Assembly: GCA_035525225.1 (NCBI GenBank)
Contig: DATLFA010000058.1
Location: 62,001 to 126,000 of the forward strand
Reading direction: 5' to 3'
Origin: DATLFA01 sp035525225
GTDB lineage: Bacteria; Actinomycetota; Acidimicrobiia; Acidimicrobiales; WLNW01
Length of the DNA stretch: 64,000 bases
Within the stretch, counting starts at the first letter, position 1. Each line of letters begins with the position of its first letter. Under the pieces are notes generated by a model. It made no database searches. It had not been told where the DNA came from and saw only the letters and a program-made list of their open reading frames with translations. Shown here piece after piece: positions 35,834 to 48,396 of this stretch. Position numbers and translations under genes: made by a program.

Positions 35834-36595
35834 GTGACAATGCCTGTCGACACTGAACTGCTCGAGATCGCGCTCGACATCACCCGCCGCGCCGGGCAAA
35901 TGACCTTGCAGTGGTTCCAGTCGTCGTCCTTGACGATCGAACGCAAACGCGACGGCACACCGGTCACCGAAGCCGACCGCGCGGCAGAGGCCTTCATCCG
36001 CGACGAACTGCGCCGACGGTTTCCCGACGACAGCATCGTCGGCGAAGAGTTCGCGGACCACGCGGGATCGAGTGACCGCACGTGGTACGTCGACCCGATC
36101 GACGGTACCAAGGCGTTCAGCCATGGCGTGCCCCTGTACAGCAACCTCCTCGCGTTGTTCGACGCCAGCGGCTGCTCGGTGGGCGTCATCAACATCCCCG
36201 CGCTCGACGAAGTCGTTTGCGCCGGCCGTGGCCTCGGTTGCTTCTACAACGGCGCTACCTGTCGCGTCAGCGATACCGACTCACTCGACGGCGCGTATGT
36301 CACGACGAGCGGGCTCGGCAATTGGCCACCCTCCGCACTACCGCAACTACTCGACGCCGGCTGCAACGTACGCACGTGGGGCGACGGCTACGGCTACCTC
36401 CTCGTCGCGACAGGCCGCGTCGACGCGATGGTGGACCATGAAGTGAAGCCCTACGACGTCGCGCCGATGCCCGTCATCCTGCGCGAAGCCGGTGGTCGCT
36501 TCAGCGACTTCGCCGGTGCCTCGCGCCACGACGGTGGCTCGAGCCTCGCGACCAACGGACGTCTCCACGACGACCTCTTGGCCCTGTTGACCTGA
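35834..36595 (+). CDS. Inositol-monophosphatase family (histidinol-phosphatase-like)
   Basis: A 253-residue Mg-dependent phosphatase. GEEFADHAG supplies metal ligands, WYVDPIDGTKAFSHGVP is the diagnostic loop, and WGDGYGYLLVATGRVDAMVDHEVKPYDVAPMPVIL is the C-terminal motif. The presence of a VKPYD segment resembles HisN-type histidinol-phosphate phosphatases, so histidine biosynthesis is possible, but no other his gene is nearby. GTG 35834 or ATG 35840 starts it. Confidence 0.88.
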   Translation: MTMPVDTELLEIALDITRRAGQMTLQWFQSSSLTIERKRDGTPVTEADRAAEAFIRDELRRRFPDDSIVGEEFADHAGSSDRTWYVDPIDGTKAFSHGVPLYSNLLALFDASGCSVGVINIPALDEVVCAGRGLGCFYNGATCRVSDTDSLDGAYVTTSGLGNWPPSALPQLLDAGCNVRTWGDGYGYLLVATGRVDAMVDHEVKPYDVAPMPVILREAGGRFSDFAGASRHDGGSSLATNGRLHDDLLALLT

Positions 36596-36619
36596 CCCGT
36601 CTTGCTGGCCTGACGACGG

Positions 36620-37198
36620 TCAGGTTGCCGATGGTCGATCCGGCGCGATCCCGACGCCCCCGCGGCACGGTGCGCCCTTTTCGGGGACCGTCGGTCCGTC
36701 GATGGCGAACACGTCGATGAACTTCGCGACGAGCGCGCTGTCGTAGCTGGCGAGCCGCAGCTGCCGCGCCCACGCGGTGACCACGATCGGCGCCGGGTTG
36801 TCGGGGTACGGCGACACGAGCACGAACCGTGACGTTCTGGCCTTCGCGGCGAGGTCCGCCTTGACCGTCTGGTCCACCGCCGCGCTGTAGGTGATCCACA
36901 CGGCGCCGTGCTCGAGCGAGTGCACCGCGAGCTCGTTGGTCACCGGCACGGTGTAGAACCCGCAGTTCTGCCAGACCGCGTTGTGTTTGCCGCCGGCAGG
37001 AGGCGACGTCGGATAGTTGACCTTGCCGTTGACATGTTCCGCGCCCGACACCGGCACGACGACAGTGCCCTCGACACCTTCGGGGGCCGGCGCGAAGGTG
37101 GAAGGGTCGGCGGGGACGGCGGTTTCGTCGTCGCTCTTGGCGCCGCACGCCACGCTGACCAGGCCCGCGACAACGACGGCGAGACTTAGGCGTTTCAT
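36620..37198 (-). CDS. DUF3105 lipoprotein
   Basis: A 192-residue protein with a lipoprotein signal (hydrophobic residues 4-16, lipobox VACG, Cys18). The DUF3105 core has the HxxP-like pattern YPTSPPAGGKHNAVWQNCG, then LAVHSLEHGAVWITY with conserved His residues that may bind metal. Function unknown; such proteins are exported and anchored to the membrane. It lies 28 bp downstream of the sigma-factor gene on the same strand, possibly cotranscribed. Confidence 0.88.
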   Translation of the reverse strand: MKRLSLAVVVAGLVSVACGAKSDDETAVPADPSTFAPAPEGVEGTVVVPVSGAEHVNGKVNYPTSPPAGGKHNAVWQNCGFYTVPVTNELAVHSLEHGAVWITYSAAVDQTVKADLAAKARTSRFVLVSPYPDNPAPIVVTAWARQLRLASYDSALVAKFIDVFAIDGPTVPEKGAPCRGGVGIAPDRPSAT

Positions 37199-37226
37199 CG
37201 GTTGGCGACCCTACGCCAAAGATGCG

Positions 37227-38108
37227 TTACGACAGCTGCAGCATTGCCGGCAGGACGCGAGTCTCGGACTCGATCAACTGCACGTGATCGATGCGATCGG
37301 TCCAGTCCGACGCATCCGAAATTGCCAGCGCGTACGACGCCTTGCGCCGGGCCACGCGACCCGTTGGAGGGTCGACGCTTTCATGGGAGCTGTACTGCGC
37401 CTCGATGCCTTCCTTCAGCATCATGAGCGCCTCGGAACGCAACTGCGACACGCGGGATTCGGTGACACCGAGGAAGCGGGCGAGGTCTTGCGACGTCTTG
37501 TTCTCGAGGAAATAGCCGACGACCACGAACCGGTGACGTTCGGGCAACAGTGAGATCGCATCGCGGAGATACGAGTGCAGTTCGCGCGTCTCGAGCTCTT
37601 CGAGCGGCTCGACCTGGCGCTCATCGATGAGAACGTCGACCAGGGTGAGCTCTTCGTCGGCCATGTCGCCGACTTCGTGCTCGAGCGCGAGGACCACCGA
37701 CCGGAACATCCGGTCCTGCAGCCGGGCAATCTCCTGTCGGGTCATATCGAGGGCTTCGGCCATTTCGTCGAGCGACGGCACCCGGCCGAGTTGCGTCGCC
37801 AGACGCTGCTCGACGGCTTCGAGCTTGCGGGCGAGCATGCGCACCGATCGGGGTGCCCAGTCGGCGGCGCGTACCGCATCGAGGATCGCGCCCCGGATGC
37901 GCTGCGCGGCGAAGCGATCGAAGGGAACGCCACGAGACTCGTCGTAGCGGCGGGCGGCCTCGACGAGACCCAACGCGCCGGCCCGGGCCAACTCTTCGCG
38001 CTCCACGTGGCGGGGGAAGTGCACTGCGACCTGGAACACGATGTGCTTGACCAGTGGCAGGTGCTCCTCGATGAGAGCGGAGAGGTCCTGCGGCGTCATT
38101 TCGCCCAT
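37227..38108 (-). CDS. FliA/WhiG-type (sigma-28) RNA polymerase sigma factor
   Basis: A 293-residue sigma factor. Region 2 has EELARAGALGLVEAARRYDESRGVPFDRFAAQRIRGAILDAVRAADWAPRSVR (split over the core-binding and -10-recognition helices). Region 3 and region 4 follow, with LPERHRFVVVGYFLENKTSQDLARFLGVTESRVSQLRSEAL contacting the -35. This is the WhiG/FliA branch. ATG 38108 is chosen; a second in-frame Met lies 9 bp inside. No flagellar or whi genes are nearby, so its regulon is unknown. Confidence 0.9.
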   Translation of the reverse strand: MGEMTPQDLSALIEEHLPLVKHIVFQVAVHFPRHVEREELARAGALGLVEAARRYDESRGVPFDRFAAQRIRGAILDAVRAADWAPRSVRMLARKLEAVEQRLATQLGRVPSLDEMAEALDMTRQEIARLQDRMFRSVVLALEHEVGDMADEELTLVDVLIDERQVEPLEELETRELHSYLRDAISLLPERHRFVVVGYFLENKTSQDLARFLGVTESRVSQLRSEALMMLKEGIEAQYSSHESVDPPTGRVARRKASYALAISDASDWTDRIDHVQLIESETRVLPAMLQLS

Positions 38109-38170
38109 GAGTTGTTTCGCCCTTCGTGCACACCGCTCGGGCTGGAATCCCGGCACAGTTCGACAAAGGG

Positions 38171-38195
38171 GGTTTCGACACACGAGAGCGAAACC
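38171..38195. repeat. Inverted repeat upstream of the sigma-factor gene
   Basis: GGTTTCG / CGAAACC arms flank an 11-nt spacer, about 63 bp upstream of the ATG. It could be an operator or a leader hairpin. The surrounding 38109-38249 shows no other recognisable feature. Confidence 0.35.
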
Positions 38196-38249
38196 TTTAG
38201 CGAAAATTCCTGATCTGACGCCGGATTGGCGAAAGCGGCGCCAAAAGGG

Positions 38250-38283
38250 CTACTCCGGCCTGGGACTTTGTGCCCAGGCCGGC
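38250..38283 (-). terminator. Intrinsic terminator hairpin
   Basis: A perfect 10-bp stem (CCGGCCTGGG / CCCAGGCCGG) with an 8-nt loop lies 4 bp beyond the stop of the dehydrogenase-like gene. On the minus strand it is followed by AGTAGCCCTTTT. It should end the tRNA-small protein-dehydrogenase transcript before the sigma-factor gene. Confidence 0.7.
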
Positions 38284-38286
38284 TCG

Positions 38287-39282
38287 TCACACTTCGCGGC
38301 GGGGGCGGCCGTCGAAGCTGAAGATCCGGATGCCCCGGTCCATCAGATCGGCCAGGAACGCCCTTGGCTCGACCATTGCGGCCAAACCAGCGGCCCCGGC
38401 GGGAAACCGCCCGGCGACGGTCCATGCGGCAGCGGTGGCGGCGACGGCGGCCGCACCGACCGCGGTCCGCTGAGTGGCGCCGATCACCGCGACCTCGTGG
38501 GTGCCCTCACGGCGGCCCCGCAACTCGACTCGCACCGCACCGGATCGCCCCTCGGGATGCGGGGGGCGCAACATCGGGAACCTCGCCGTCAGCCGATCGC
38601 GGCGTGTCGCCGAGATGCGTGACGTGATGCGCGTCGCGTCGGGGAACGACGGCACCAGCAGGAGTGCGTCGGCCAAGGCCGCGCGATAGCAGTCACGGGC
38701 CACGACCGGTTCGGGGAACCACAAGAGTTCGCGGCCCGAGCCTCCGCGGCGGCGCACCCATTTCTGGTCGCGCCAGTCGAGCGCCGCGCCCGACAAGGCC
38801 CGGTGGTGCTGCCGGGCGCACGCGGGGCCGCCGGTACCGAACTTGGCGACGTGAATCTCGTCGACCGAGTCGAAGCGCTCCGCCGCGAAGCGCGCGAGCA
38901 CACAGGACAATCCAGGGCAAAAGCCGGCGCCGACCACCACCGAGACCCCGGCCGCTCGGGCATCGTCGGAAAGGCCCAACAACAACTGCACCTCCTCGAC
39001 CGAGTCGGTGAGACTCACCACCGCAATGCCCCGCCGCAGCGCGTTTCTCGCCCATTTCAGCTGCCCTTGCGCGGGGGTGGCCAGCACCAGGACATCCACC
39101 AGCGGTAGCTCGTGGGGGTCGCCCTGGTCCACCCGCGCGTGGTCGCCCAGAGCGCGGGCCACCGCGACGGCCTGCGCGACGGCCGTATCCCACAAAATGA
39201 CCTCGTCGACGGTCGACGTGGCCAACAGCTGTCGGGCCACGCGGGCGCCGACGGCGCCGCACCCGACGACCGCGGCTTTCAC
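38287..39282 (-). CDS. Saccharopine-dehydrogenase-like NAD(P)-binding protein
   Basis: A 331-residue Rossmann-fold protein (VVGCGAVGARVARQLL at residues 5-20) with the saccharopine dehydrogenase-like second half. AGVSVVVGAGFCPGLSCVLARFAAERFDSVDEIHVAKFG is a typical segment. The C-terminus has several Ala-rich helices. The substrate is unknown. Its ATG overlaps the stop of the preceding small-protein gene by 4 bp, so the two are coupled. Confidence 0.8.
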   Translation of the reverse strand: MKAAVVGCGAVGARVARQLLATSTVDEVILWDTAVAQAVAVARALGDHARVDQGDPHELPLVDVLVLATPAQGQLKWARNALRRGIAVVSLTDSVEEVQLLLGLSDDARAAGVSVVVGAGFCPGLSCVLARFAAERFDSVDEIHVAKFGTGGPACARQHHRALSGAALDWRDQKWVRRRGGSGRELLWFPEPVVARDCYRAALADALLLVPSFPDATRITSRISATRRDRLTARFPMLRPPHPEGRSGAVRVELRGRREGTHEVAVIGATQRTAVGAAAVAATAAAWTVAGRFPAGAAGLAAMVEPRAFLADLMDRGIRIFSFDGRPRREV

Positions 39283-39434
39283 GACTCGATGTCAGCCTTG
39301 GTCAGCTCGCGCCAACCTCCCGACTGTGGCGGGACGCCGCCGGTACCGCGGATGCGCAGCGCCGCGGCGACCAGGCCGGCGAGGCCGAGCGCGGTGAGCG
39401 CGCGGCGCACGATCGTGAGAACAGGTCGCGGCAT
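39279..39434 (-). CDS. Small single-helix protein downstream of tRNA-Ile
   Basis: A 51-residue protein with a basic N-terminus (MPRPVLTIVRR), one hydrophobic helix (ALTALGLAGLVAAALRI) and a polar tail ending WRELTKADIES. Many actinobacteria have a tiny DLW-39-type protein in the same place, beside the gyrA-linked tRNA-Ile; this may be its analogue, though the DLW signature is not obvious. The start at ATG 39434 lies 31 bp after the tRNA. Confidence 0.6.
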   Translation of the reverse strand: MPRPVLTIVRRALTALGLAGLVAAALRIRGTGGVPPQSGGWRELTKADIES

Positions 39435-39464
39435 CGGGACCTCGGTGAGTCGATTAGGGAACTG

Positions 39465-39538
<74 letters not shown>

Positions 39539-39595
39539 GCAGCGGCGCGCAACGGTACCGCTCGCAGCCGACGAGTGGCTACCCGGTTACCCGCG

Positions 39596-40468
39596 CTATG
39601 GCACTTCCCGCTCGGGCCCCGGCCCCCGCTCAAAGGGCCGCTCGGGCCCCGGCCCCCGCTCAAAGGGCCGCTCGGGCCCTGGCCGAGCCGTCTCCTCTTG
39701 GATCACGGTGACCCGCACGCCTCCGATGAGGTCGCTGATCAGATTGAACAACACGGTGGCCAACACGGTGAAGCCGGTCGCGATCAACACCATGAGCAGG
39801 CCGCCCACCGCGTAGGCCCGGAACAGTTCGTCGCCGTTGAACCGGAAGTTGTCGAGCACCAACAAGCTCTCGATGAACGCCTCGATGTTGTCGATGACAC
39901 CGGAGCTCACTGCGACCCGCCAGAGGATGGCCCCCGCGACGAGCATGATCACCCAGAGGCAGAAGTAGAAGACCAGCGCCAGCTTGAGGACCGACCAAGG
40001 CTCGACGTGACGTACCAGACGGTGCACACGTCGGGCTCGCAGGCGGCGGCTGGCCCGCCTCGCCCGTCGCCCGCGAGGGGCGATCAGCGCCGCCTCGGAG
40101 GCGGTGACCGTCTCGGCGCCCACAGGACCGACCAACGCCTGCTGCGCTCCGGTGGGCTGCCCTGCAGGGGCCTTGGGGCCCTTGCCCCGGCGCCGCCGAT
40201 CGGACTTGGTCCCCCGGTCGAAGAGCCGTGGCGGCTCCGCCATCGGTTCGGGGCCGTTGGCCAGGAACTCGTCGATGCGGGCATCCGCATCGTCGTCAGG
40301 CAGTGGACGGGGACGAACGGCTGGCGGTCCGGCGCCATTTGCCGCCACCTCCCCGGTCGGGCTCGCCGCGGTTGGCGTCGTCGACCCGGTCGCGTGCACT
40401 CGGCCGGACTCGGTGTCCGCCGTCGGTCGGCGCGGTTTCGTCCGCGGAACCGGATCATCAGTGGGCAC
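39596..40468 (-). CDS. DUF3566 transmembrane protein
   Basis: A 290-residue protein with a long disordered Pro/Ala/Arg-rich N-terminal half, then a DUF3566 domain (VEPWSVLKLALVFYFCLWVIMLVAGAILW and LLMVLIATGFTVLATVLFNLISD, two membrane helices). It is the conserved neighbour of gyrA in actinobacteria; in M. tuberculosis and relatives it is associated with the cell envelope (CwsA region), though its function is not settled. GTG 40468 is chosen as it lies 8 nt after a -10-like TAGACT; ATG-equivalent 40522 is an alternative. The C-terminus is encoded by two family-A repeats (PGPERPFERG repeated). Confidence 0.8.
   Translation of the reverse strand: MPTDDPVPRTKPRRPTADTESGRVHATGSTTPTAASPTGEVAANGAGPPAVRPRPLPDDDADARIDEFLANGPEPMAEPPRLFDRGTKSDRRRRGKGPKAPAGQPTGAQQALVGPVGAETVTASEAALIAPRGRRARRASRRLRARRVHRLVRHVEPWSVLKLALVFYFCLWVIMLVAGAILWRVAVSSGVIDNIEAFIESLLVLDNFRFNGDELFRAYAVGGLLMVLIATGFTVLATVLFNLISDLIGGVRVTVIQEETARPGPERPFERGPGPERPFERGPGPEREVP
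39607..39682. repeat. Family-A short repeat, two copies plus a half copy
   Basis: CCGCTCAAAGGGCCGCTC begins at 39626 and 39656 (30-bp period), preceded by the half unit CCGCTCGGGCCCCGG at 39608. All lie within the 3' end of the DUF3566 gene and are translated as PGPERPFERG units on the minus strand. Confidence 0.85.
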
Positions 40469-40496
40469 GGAAATCGAGTCTACGGGAGCCGCTCGC

Positions 40497-40829
40497 TCAG
40501 CAGGCGTAGCCCCCGGCGGCATCGAGCGCCGCCGCCCGGGCCCGGGCCTGCGATCGGCCGATCACGACGAGCACTTCGACGCAGGGCCCTCGCGTTTCGT
40601 AGGCCACCAGGCGCGCCCCATTGACACGGGCCAGGGCGTTGGCCTCGTCCTCACCCGCGAGCACGGCACCGAGCGCGGCGGCGTCGGCCGCCGATTGCGC
40701 GCGCGCCGAGCCGACCGCTGCTTGCGCCGTCAACGAGATGATCAATGTGACCAATCCGACCGTCAACAAACCAAGCACCGTGACCAACCCCGCGCTTGCG
40801 CGCTCGGGCCGTCGTGCGCGGTCAACCAT
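40497..40829 (-). CDS. Orphan TadE/TadG-like pilin-type protein
   Basis: A 110-residue protein. A basic N-terminus and one hydrophobic helix (LVTVLGLLTVGLVTLIISL) are followed by AQSAADAAALGAVLAGEDEANALARVNGARLV, the typical beginning of TadE-like minor pilins (Rv3654c type). Such proteins usually occur with a tad secretion locus, and none is near. A single Cys pair near the C-terminus (RGPCVEV and YAC at the end) could form a disulphide outside the membrane. It lies between gyrA and DUF3566. Confidence 0.75.
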   Translation of the reverse strand: MVDRARRPERASAGLVTVLGLLTVGLVTLIISLTAQAAVGSARAQSAADAAALGAVLAGEDEANALARVNGARLVAYETRGPCVEVLVVIGRSQARARAAALDAAGGYAC

Positions 40830-40868
40830 GGCGATCTACCTCTGGGATGGTGGCGTCAGTGGCGCCGT

Positions 40869-43382
<2,514 letters not shown>

Positions 43383-43415
43383 CGTGGTGTCGCCGTCGTT
43401 CGTCGTTGGGACAGA

Positions 43416-45356
<1,941 letters not shown>

Positions 45357-45543
45357 GCGGTGGGGTCCTGTCGCCGCTCTCGTTCGGGAGCGGAAAAATT
45401 CCTGGTCAGAGGGGAGAGCGGGCGATGAAGAAACGGCGGCGAAGTGGGGCTCGAACTCAACAAATCACGCTGCGGAAAGTTTACCAGCTGGCAGTGACAA
45501 TCAGCGGGGTACGAGGGCCGATGACGCCCCCTTTTGCGCCTTG

Positions 45544-45870
45544 CTAGCGGCCCTCACTCGGCCGCAGCCGGAACCGGATGCGGTCGATCTTCGGGCGACC
45601 GGGAAGAGCTTCCAAGCGGACGCGCAGCTCGGGCTCGAGCCACCGCAATTGGCTCGCCCACGCCGGGTCGTCGACCTCGACCACGAGCTCGCCGTCGCGC
45701 AGCGCGATCGGCTGCGCGTGCGCCGCGAGTTGCGGCCCCGCGAGCACCGGCCATTCACTGAACACGGTCTTCACCGTCCGTGCCGCAGGCGCCTTCAAGT
45801 ACCCGAGGACACGATCGAGCGAGGCGCCGATCGGTGCCGGTTCCTCGTCGCGTCGCCAACGCGCATCCAT
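45544..45870 (-). CDS. DUF721 / DciA-like protein
   Basis: A 108-residue DUF721 protein. VFSEWPVLAGPQLAAHAQPIALRDGELVVEVDDPAWASQLRWLEPELRVRLEAL is the typical KH-like fold. DciA proteins recruit or load the replicative helicase in bacteria without DnaC. The gene lies between recF and gyrB, its usual place in actinobacteria, and follows recF by 9 bp. Confidence 0.88.
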   Translation of the reverse strand: MDARWRRDEEPAPIGASLDRVLGYLKAPAARTVKTVFSEWPVLAGPQLAAHAQPIALRDGELVVEVDDPAWASQLRWLEPELRVRLEALPGRPKIDRIRFRLRPSEGR

Positions 45871-45879
45871 GCCCGGACG

Positions 45880-47004
45880 CTATCGCCCGCTTCGCCGGGA
45901 GCCGCTCGGGGTGGCGCGGGCCACGAGATGGCCGGGACCGACATCGAAAACCTGCTCGATCTCGGCTTCGGCGGGGATCTCGACTGCGGAGCTCATGAAT
46001 GCCTGCCCCATCGGCAGGTGGGCGATGAGCGCACCCGCCCTCGCGCGGTCGAGCTCGGAGAACACGTCGTCGAGCAACAGCAGCGGCGGCACGGCGGTTT
46101 CGCGCCCGACGAGACGGTGTTGCGCCAACCGCAGCGCCAGCGCCAACGAGCGCTGCTCGCCTTGCGACGCGTGCGTGCGCGCCGGCAGGCCCTCGAGCAA
46201 CACCTCGACCTCGTCGCGGTGGGGGCCGACGGTGGTCACGCCGCGGCGCAGGTCGTCGCGTTCGGCGGCGGCGAGGGCCTCCGCCATGCCGAGCGCCATC
46301 CACGGCGCGTGGTAGTCGAGTGCCAGCGCGGTGTGCTCGCCGGAAATATCGCGATAGGCCTCGACGACGAGAGGGGCGAGCTGCGTCAGCGCCGCCCGAC
46401 GCAGCTCGCCGACGACATCGGCCGCGGGGGCGAGCTTGTCGTTCCACACGGTGAGCGAATGACGCTCGGTCGTGTCGAGCCGGCCATTCGATTGGCGCAG
46501 CAGCGCGTTGCGATGGCGCAGGATCCGTTCGAAGTCACTCAATCGCACGTCGTTGTGCGCATCGAGCGCGACCAGTAGCTCGTCGACGAACCTCCGGCGT
46601 TCGCTAGGCCCACCCTTGAGCAACTGCAGGTCGTCGGGCGAGAACACCGTGACCCGCACATGCCCCAGCAGATCGCTCGCGCGCGCCAGTCGCTTGCCGT
46701 TGACCGTGACCCGACCGGGCCCGCGCACCGCGAGTTCGGCGTCGATGGTCGTACCGCGTCGGTCGTGGTGGAGTTCGCCGCGGACACGCGCAATGGCCGC
46801 CGTCTCACGGACCACCGCGCTCGCGGGAGAGCCGCGAAACGATTGCATCGTCGCCAACCACGCGATGGCTTCGAGCAGATTGGTCTTACCGATACCGTTG
46901 GGGCCGATCAATGCCACGCGTCCCGGTGGAAACGCGACTTCGAGTTGCGCATACGAACGGAAGTCGACGAGCACCAATTGCTGCAAGTGCAGCACGATGG
47001 TCAC
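45880..47004 (-). CDS. recF: DNA replication and repair protein RecF
   Basis: A 374-residue SMC-like ATPase with Walker A LIGPNGIGKTNLLEAIAWL near residue 32, an arm domain and the C-terminal LLLDDVFSELD Walker B. RecF binds ssDNA/dsDNA junctions with RecO and RecR and promotes RecA loading at gaps. It starts at GTG 47004 overlapping the dnaN stop by 4 bp (GTGA). Confidence 0.96.
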   Translation of the reverse strand: MTIVLHLQQLVLVDFRSYAQLEVAFPPGRVALIGPNGIGKTNLLEAIAWLATMQSFRGSPASAVVRETAAIARVRGELHHDRRGTTIDAELAVRGPGRVTVNGKRLARASDLLGHVRVTVFSPDDLQLLKGGPSERRRFVDELLVALDAHNDVRLSDFERILRHRNALLRQSNGRLDTTERHSLTVWNDKLAPAADVVGELRRAALTQLAPLVVEAYRDISGEHTALALDYHAPWMALGMAEALAAAERDDLRRGVTTVGPHRDEVEVLLEGLPARTHASQGEQRSLALALRLAQHRLVGRETAVPPLLLLDDVFSELDRARAGALIAHLPMGQAFMSSAVEIPAEAEIEQVFDVGPGHLVARATPSGSRRSGR

Positions 47005-48095
47005 GACACGCGGACGGGCATGAGCAAGTAGAGGAACTCTTCGTCACCACTCGAACGAAGGACGGCCGGTTTGAGCGCGTCGACCGTCTCGAGTGTGATC
47101 TTCTCGCCGGCGCAGACTTCGACGCCATCGAGCAGGTACTGTGGATTGAACGCGACGGTGAGCTCTTGGCCGTCGTACTCCGCATCGAGATCTTCGTGGG
47201 CCTGGCCGATGTCTTGTGTGATCGCGACCAACTCGAGACCGTCGGATCGCATTGCGACGCGGACCGGCGTTGCCTCTTGGGCCATGAGTCGTACACGGCG
47301 CAGAGCGTCGAGGAAGCTCTCGCGCTCGACCGTCAGTTTGTTCGGATGATTCTTGGGGATCAGCCCGCGGTAGTTGGGGAACTCACCCTCGATCAGGCGC
47401 GTACTCAACTGAACGCCACCGACCGAGAACGACGCGTCGCGTTGGCCGAGCAACAGGTTGACCTCTTTGCCGCTGTGCAAGGTGCGGGTCAACTCGTTCA
47501 ACGCCCGGGAAGGCACGAGCACATGTTGGCCCTCGCTCAACACCGCTGCACCGCTGATGTCGCGCACTGCGAGACGGTAGGAATCGGTTGCCACGAAACG
47601 GATACCGTCGGCTTCGGCGGCCATGAGCACGCCCGTCAGTATCGGTCGTGAATCATCAGAACTCGCGGCCGGCACCACTTGCTTGAGTGCCACCGACAAC
47701 CTGTCGGAATCGATGGTGAACGGCTCGCCCTGCGTGCGTTCGAAACGCGGGTACTCGTCGGCCGGCATGATCCGCAACGAAAAGTCCGAGCGGTCGACCG
47801 AAACTTGGGCCTGGTCGCCGTCGACGTCGAGGTGCACCGCACCGGTCTTGAACGAACGCACGATGTCGCTCGCCAGTTTGGCCGGCAACACTGCGACGCC
47901 ATCTCCTTCGCCGTTGACGACGCGCTCGACCGTGATCGTCAGGTCGAGATCACTGCCCGTGACCCGCAGGTTGTCGCCGGTCAGTTCGACGAGCAAGCCC
48001 GAGAGCACCGGTAACGAACCTCCACGGCTCGAAACGGCACGGCCGGCGGTCGTGAGCGCGTCGAGTAACACGTCACGTTCGCAACGGAACTTCAC
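47001..48095 (-). CDS. dnaN: DNA polymerase III beta subunit (sliding clamp)
   Basis: A 364-residue beta clamp made of three tandem clamp folds, with recognisable segments SGLLVELTGDNLRVTGSDLDLTI near residue 33 and the C-terminal LLMPVRVS tail. It encircles DNA and tethers the polymerase; the hydrophobic pocket near the third domain binds partner proteins. It is transcribed away from oriC just after the dnaA-dnaN intergenic region. Confidence 0.97.
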   Translation of the reverse strand: MKFRCERDVLLDALTTAGRAVSSRGGSLPVLSGLLVELTGDNLRVTGSDLDLTITVERVVNGEGDGVAVLPAKLASDIVRSFKTGAVHLDVDGDQAQVSVDRSDFSLRIMPADEYPRFERTQGEPFTIDSDRLSVALKQVVPAASSDDSRPILTGVLMAAEADGIRFVATDSYRLAVRDISGAAVLSEGQHVLVPSRALNELTRTLHSGKEVNLLLGQRDASFSVGGVQLSTRLIEGEFPNYRGLIPKNHPNKLTVERESFLDALRRVRLMAQEATPVRVAMRSDGLELVAITQDIGQAHEDLDAEYDGQELTVAFNPQYLLDGVEVCAGEKITLETVDALKPAVLRSSGDEEFLYLLMPVRVS

Positions 48096-48396
48096 GACGG
48101 TCTCTCTTTCTTTGTCTGTACACCTTGGAAGAGTAGGGGGAGTAATAAGGGTTGTGGATTGGGGACAACCGGGTGAAAGTGCTGTTCAACCCTACGAAGG
48201 TCGCGCGCGGCTTGTCCCCAGAAACACACTGGATTTCATGACTGTGTCGAGGGGCTGTGTACGACGGTCGGACCGTCCCCCGTTTTCGATCGTGTTGCAC
48301 AGTGCCGTCCACCGCGTCGTCCACTGTGTGATTGTCGGGGTTGATTGTCGGGCGTTTCGGAGATCGGCGACAGCTTATGACGTTGCTGTGACACTG
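48096..48396. other. oriC: dnaA-dnaN intergenic region, candidate oriC
   Basis: A 301-bp non-coding region with several DnaA-box-like 9-mers. Two TTGTCCCCA boxes (minus at 48160-48168, plus at 48212-48220) each differ by one base from TTGTCCACA. A CAATCCACA box lies at 48153-48161 on the minus strand, and a weaker TCGTCCACT at 48317-48325. AT-richer DNA (TAATAAGG) lies around 48140. Actinobacterial origins are typically here. No ribosome site or gene is visible. Confidence 0.65.

Noticed and set aside
45374..45393. Terminator downstream of the DUF721 gene
   Set aside because: The hairpin lies on the far side of gyrB's start and is followed by an A-run rather than T on the relevant strand; it is better described as a gyrB leader hairpin.
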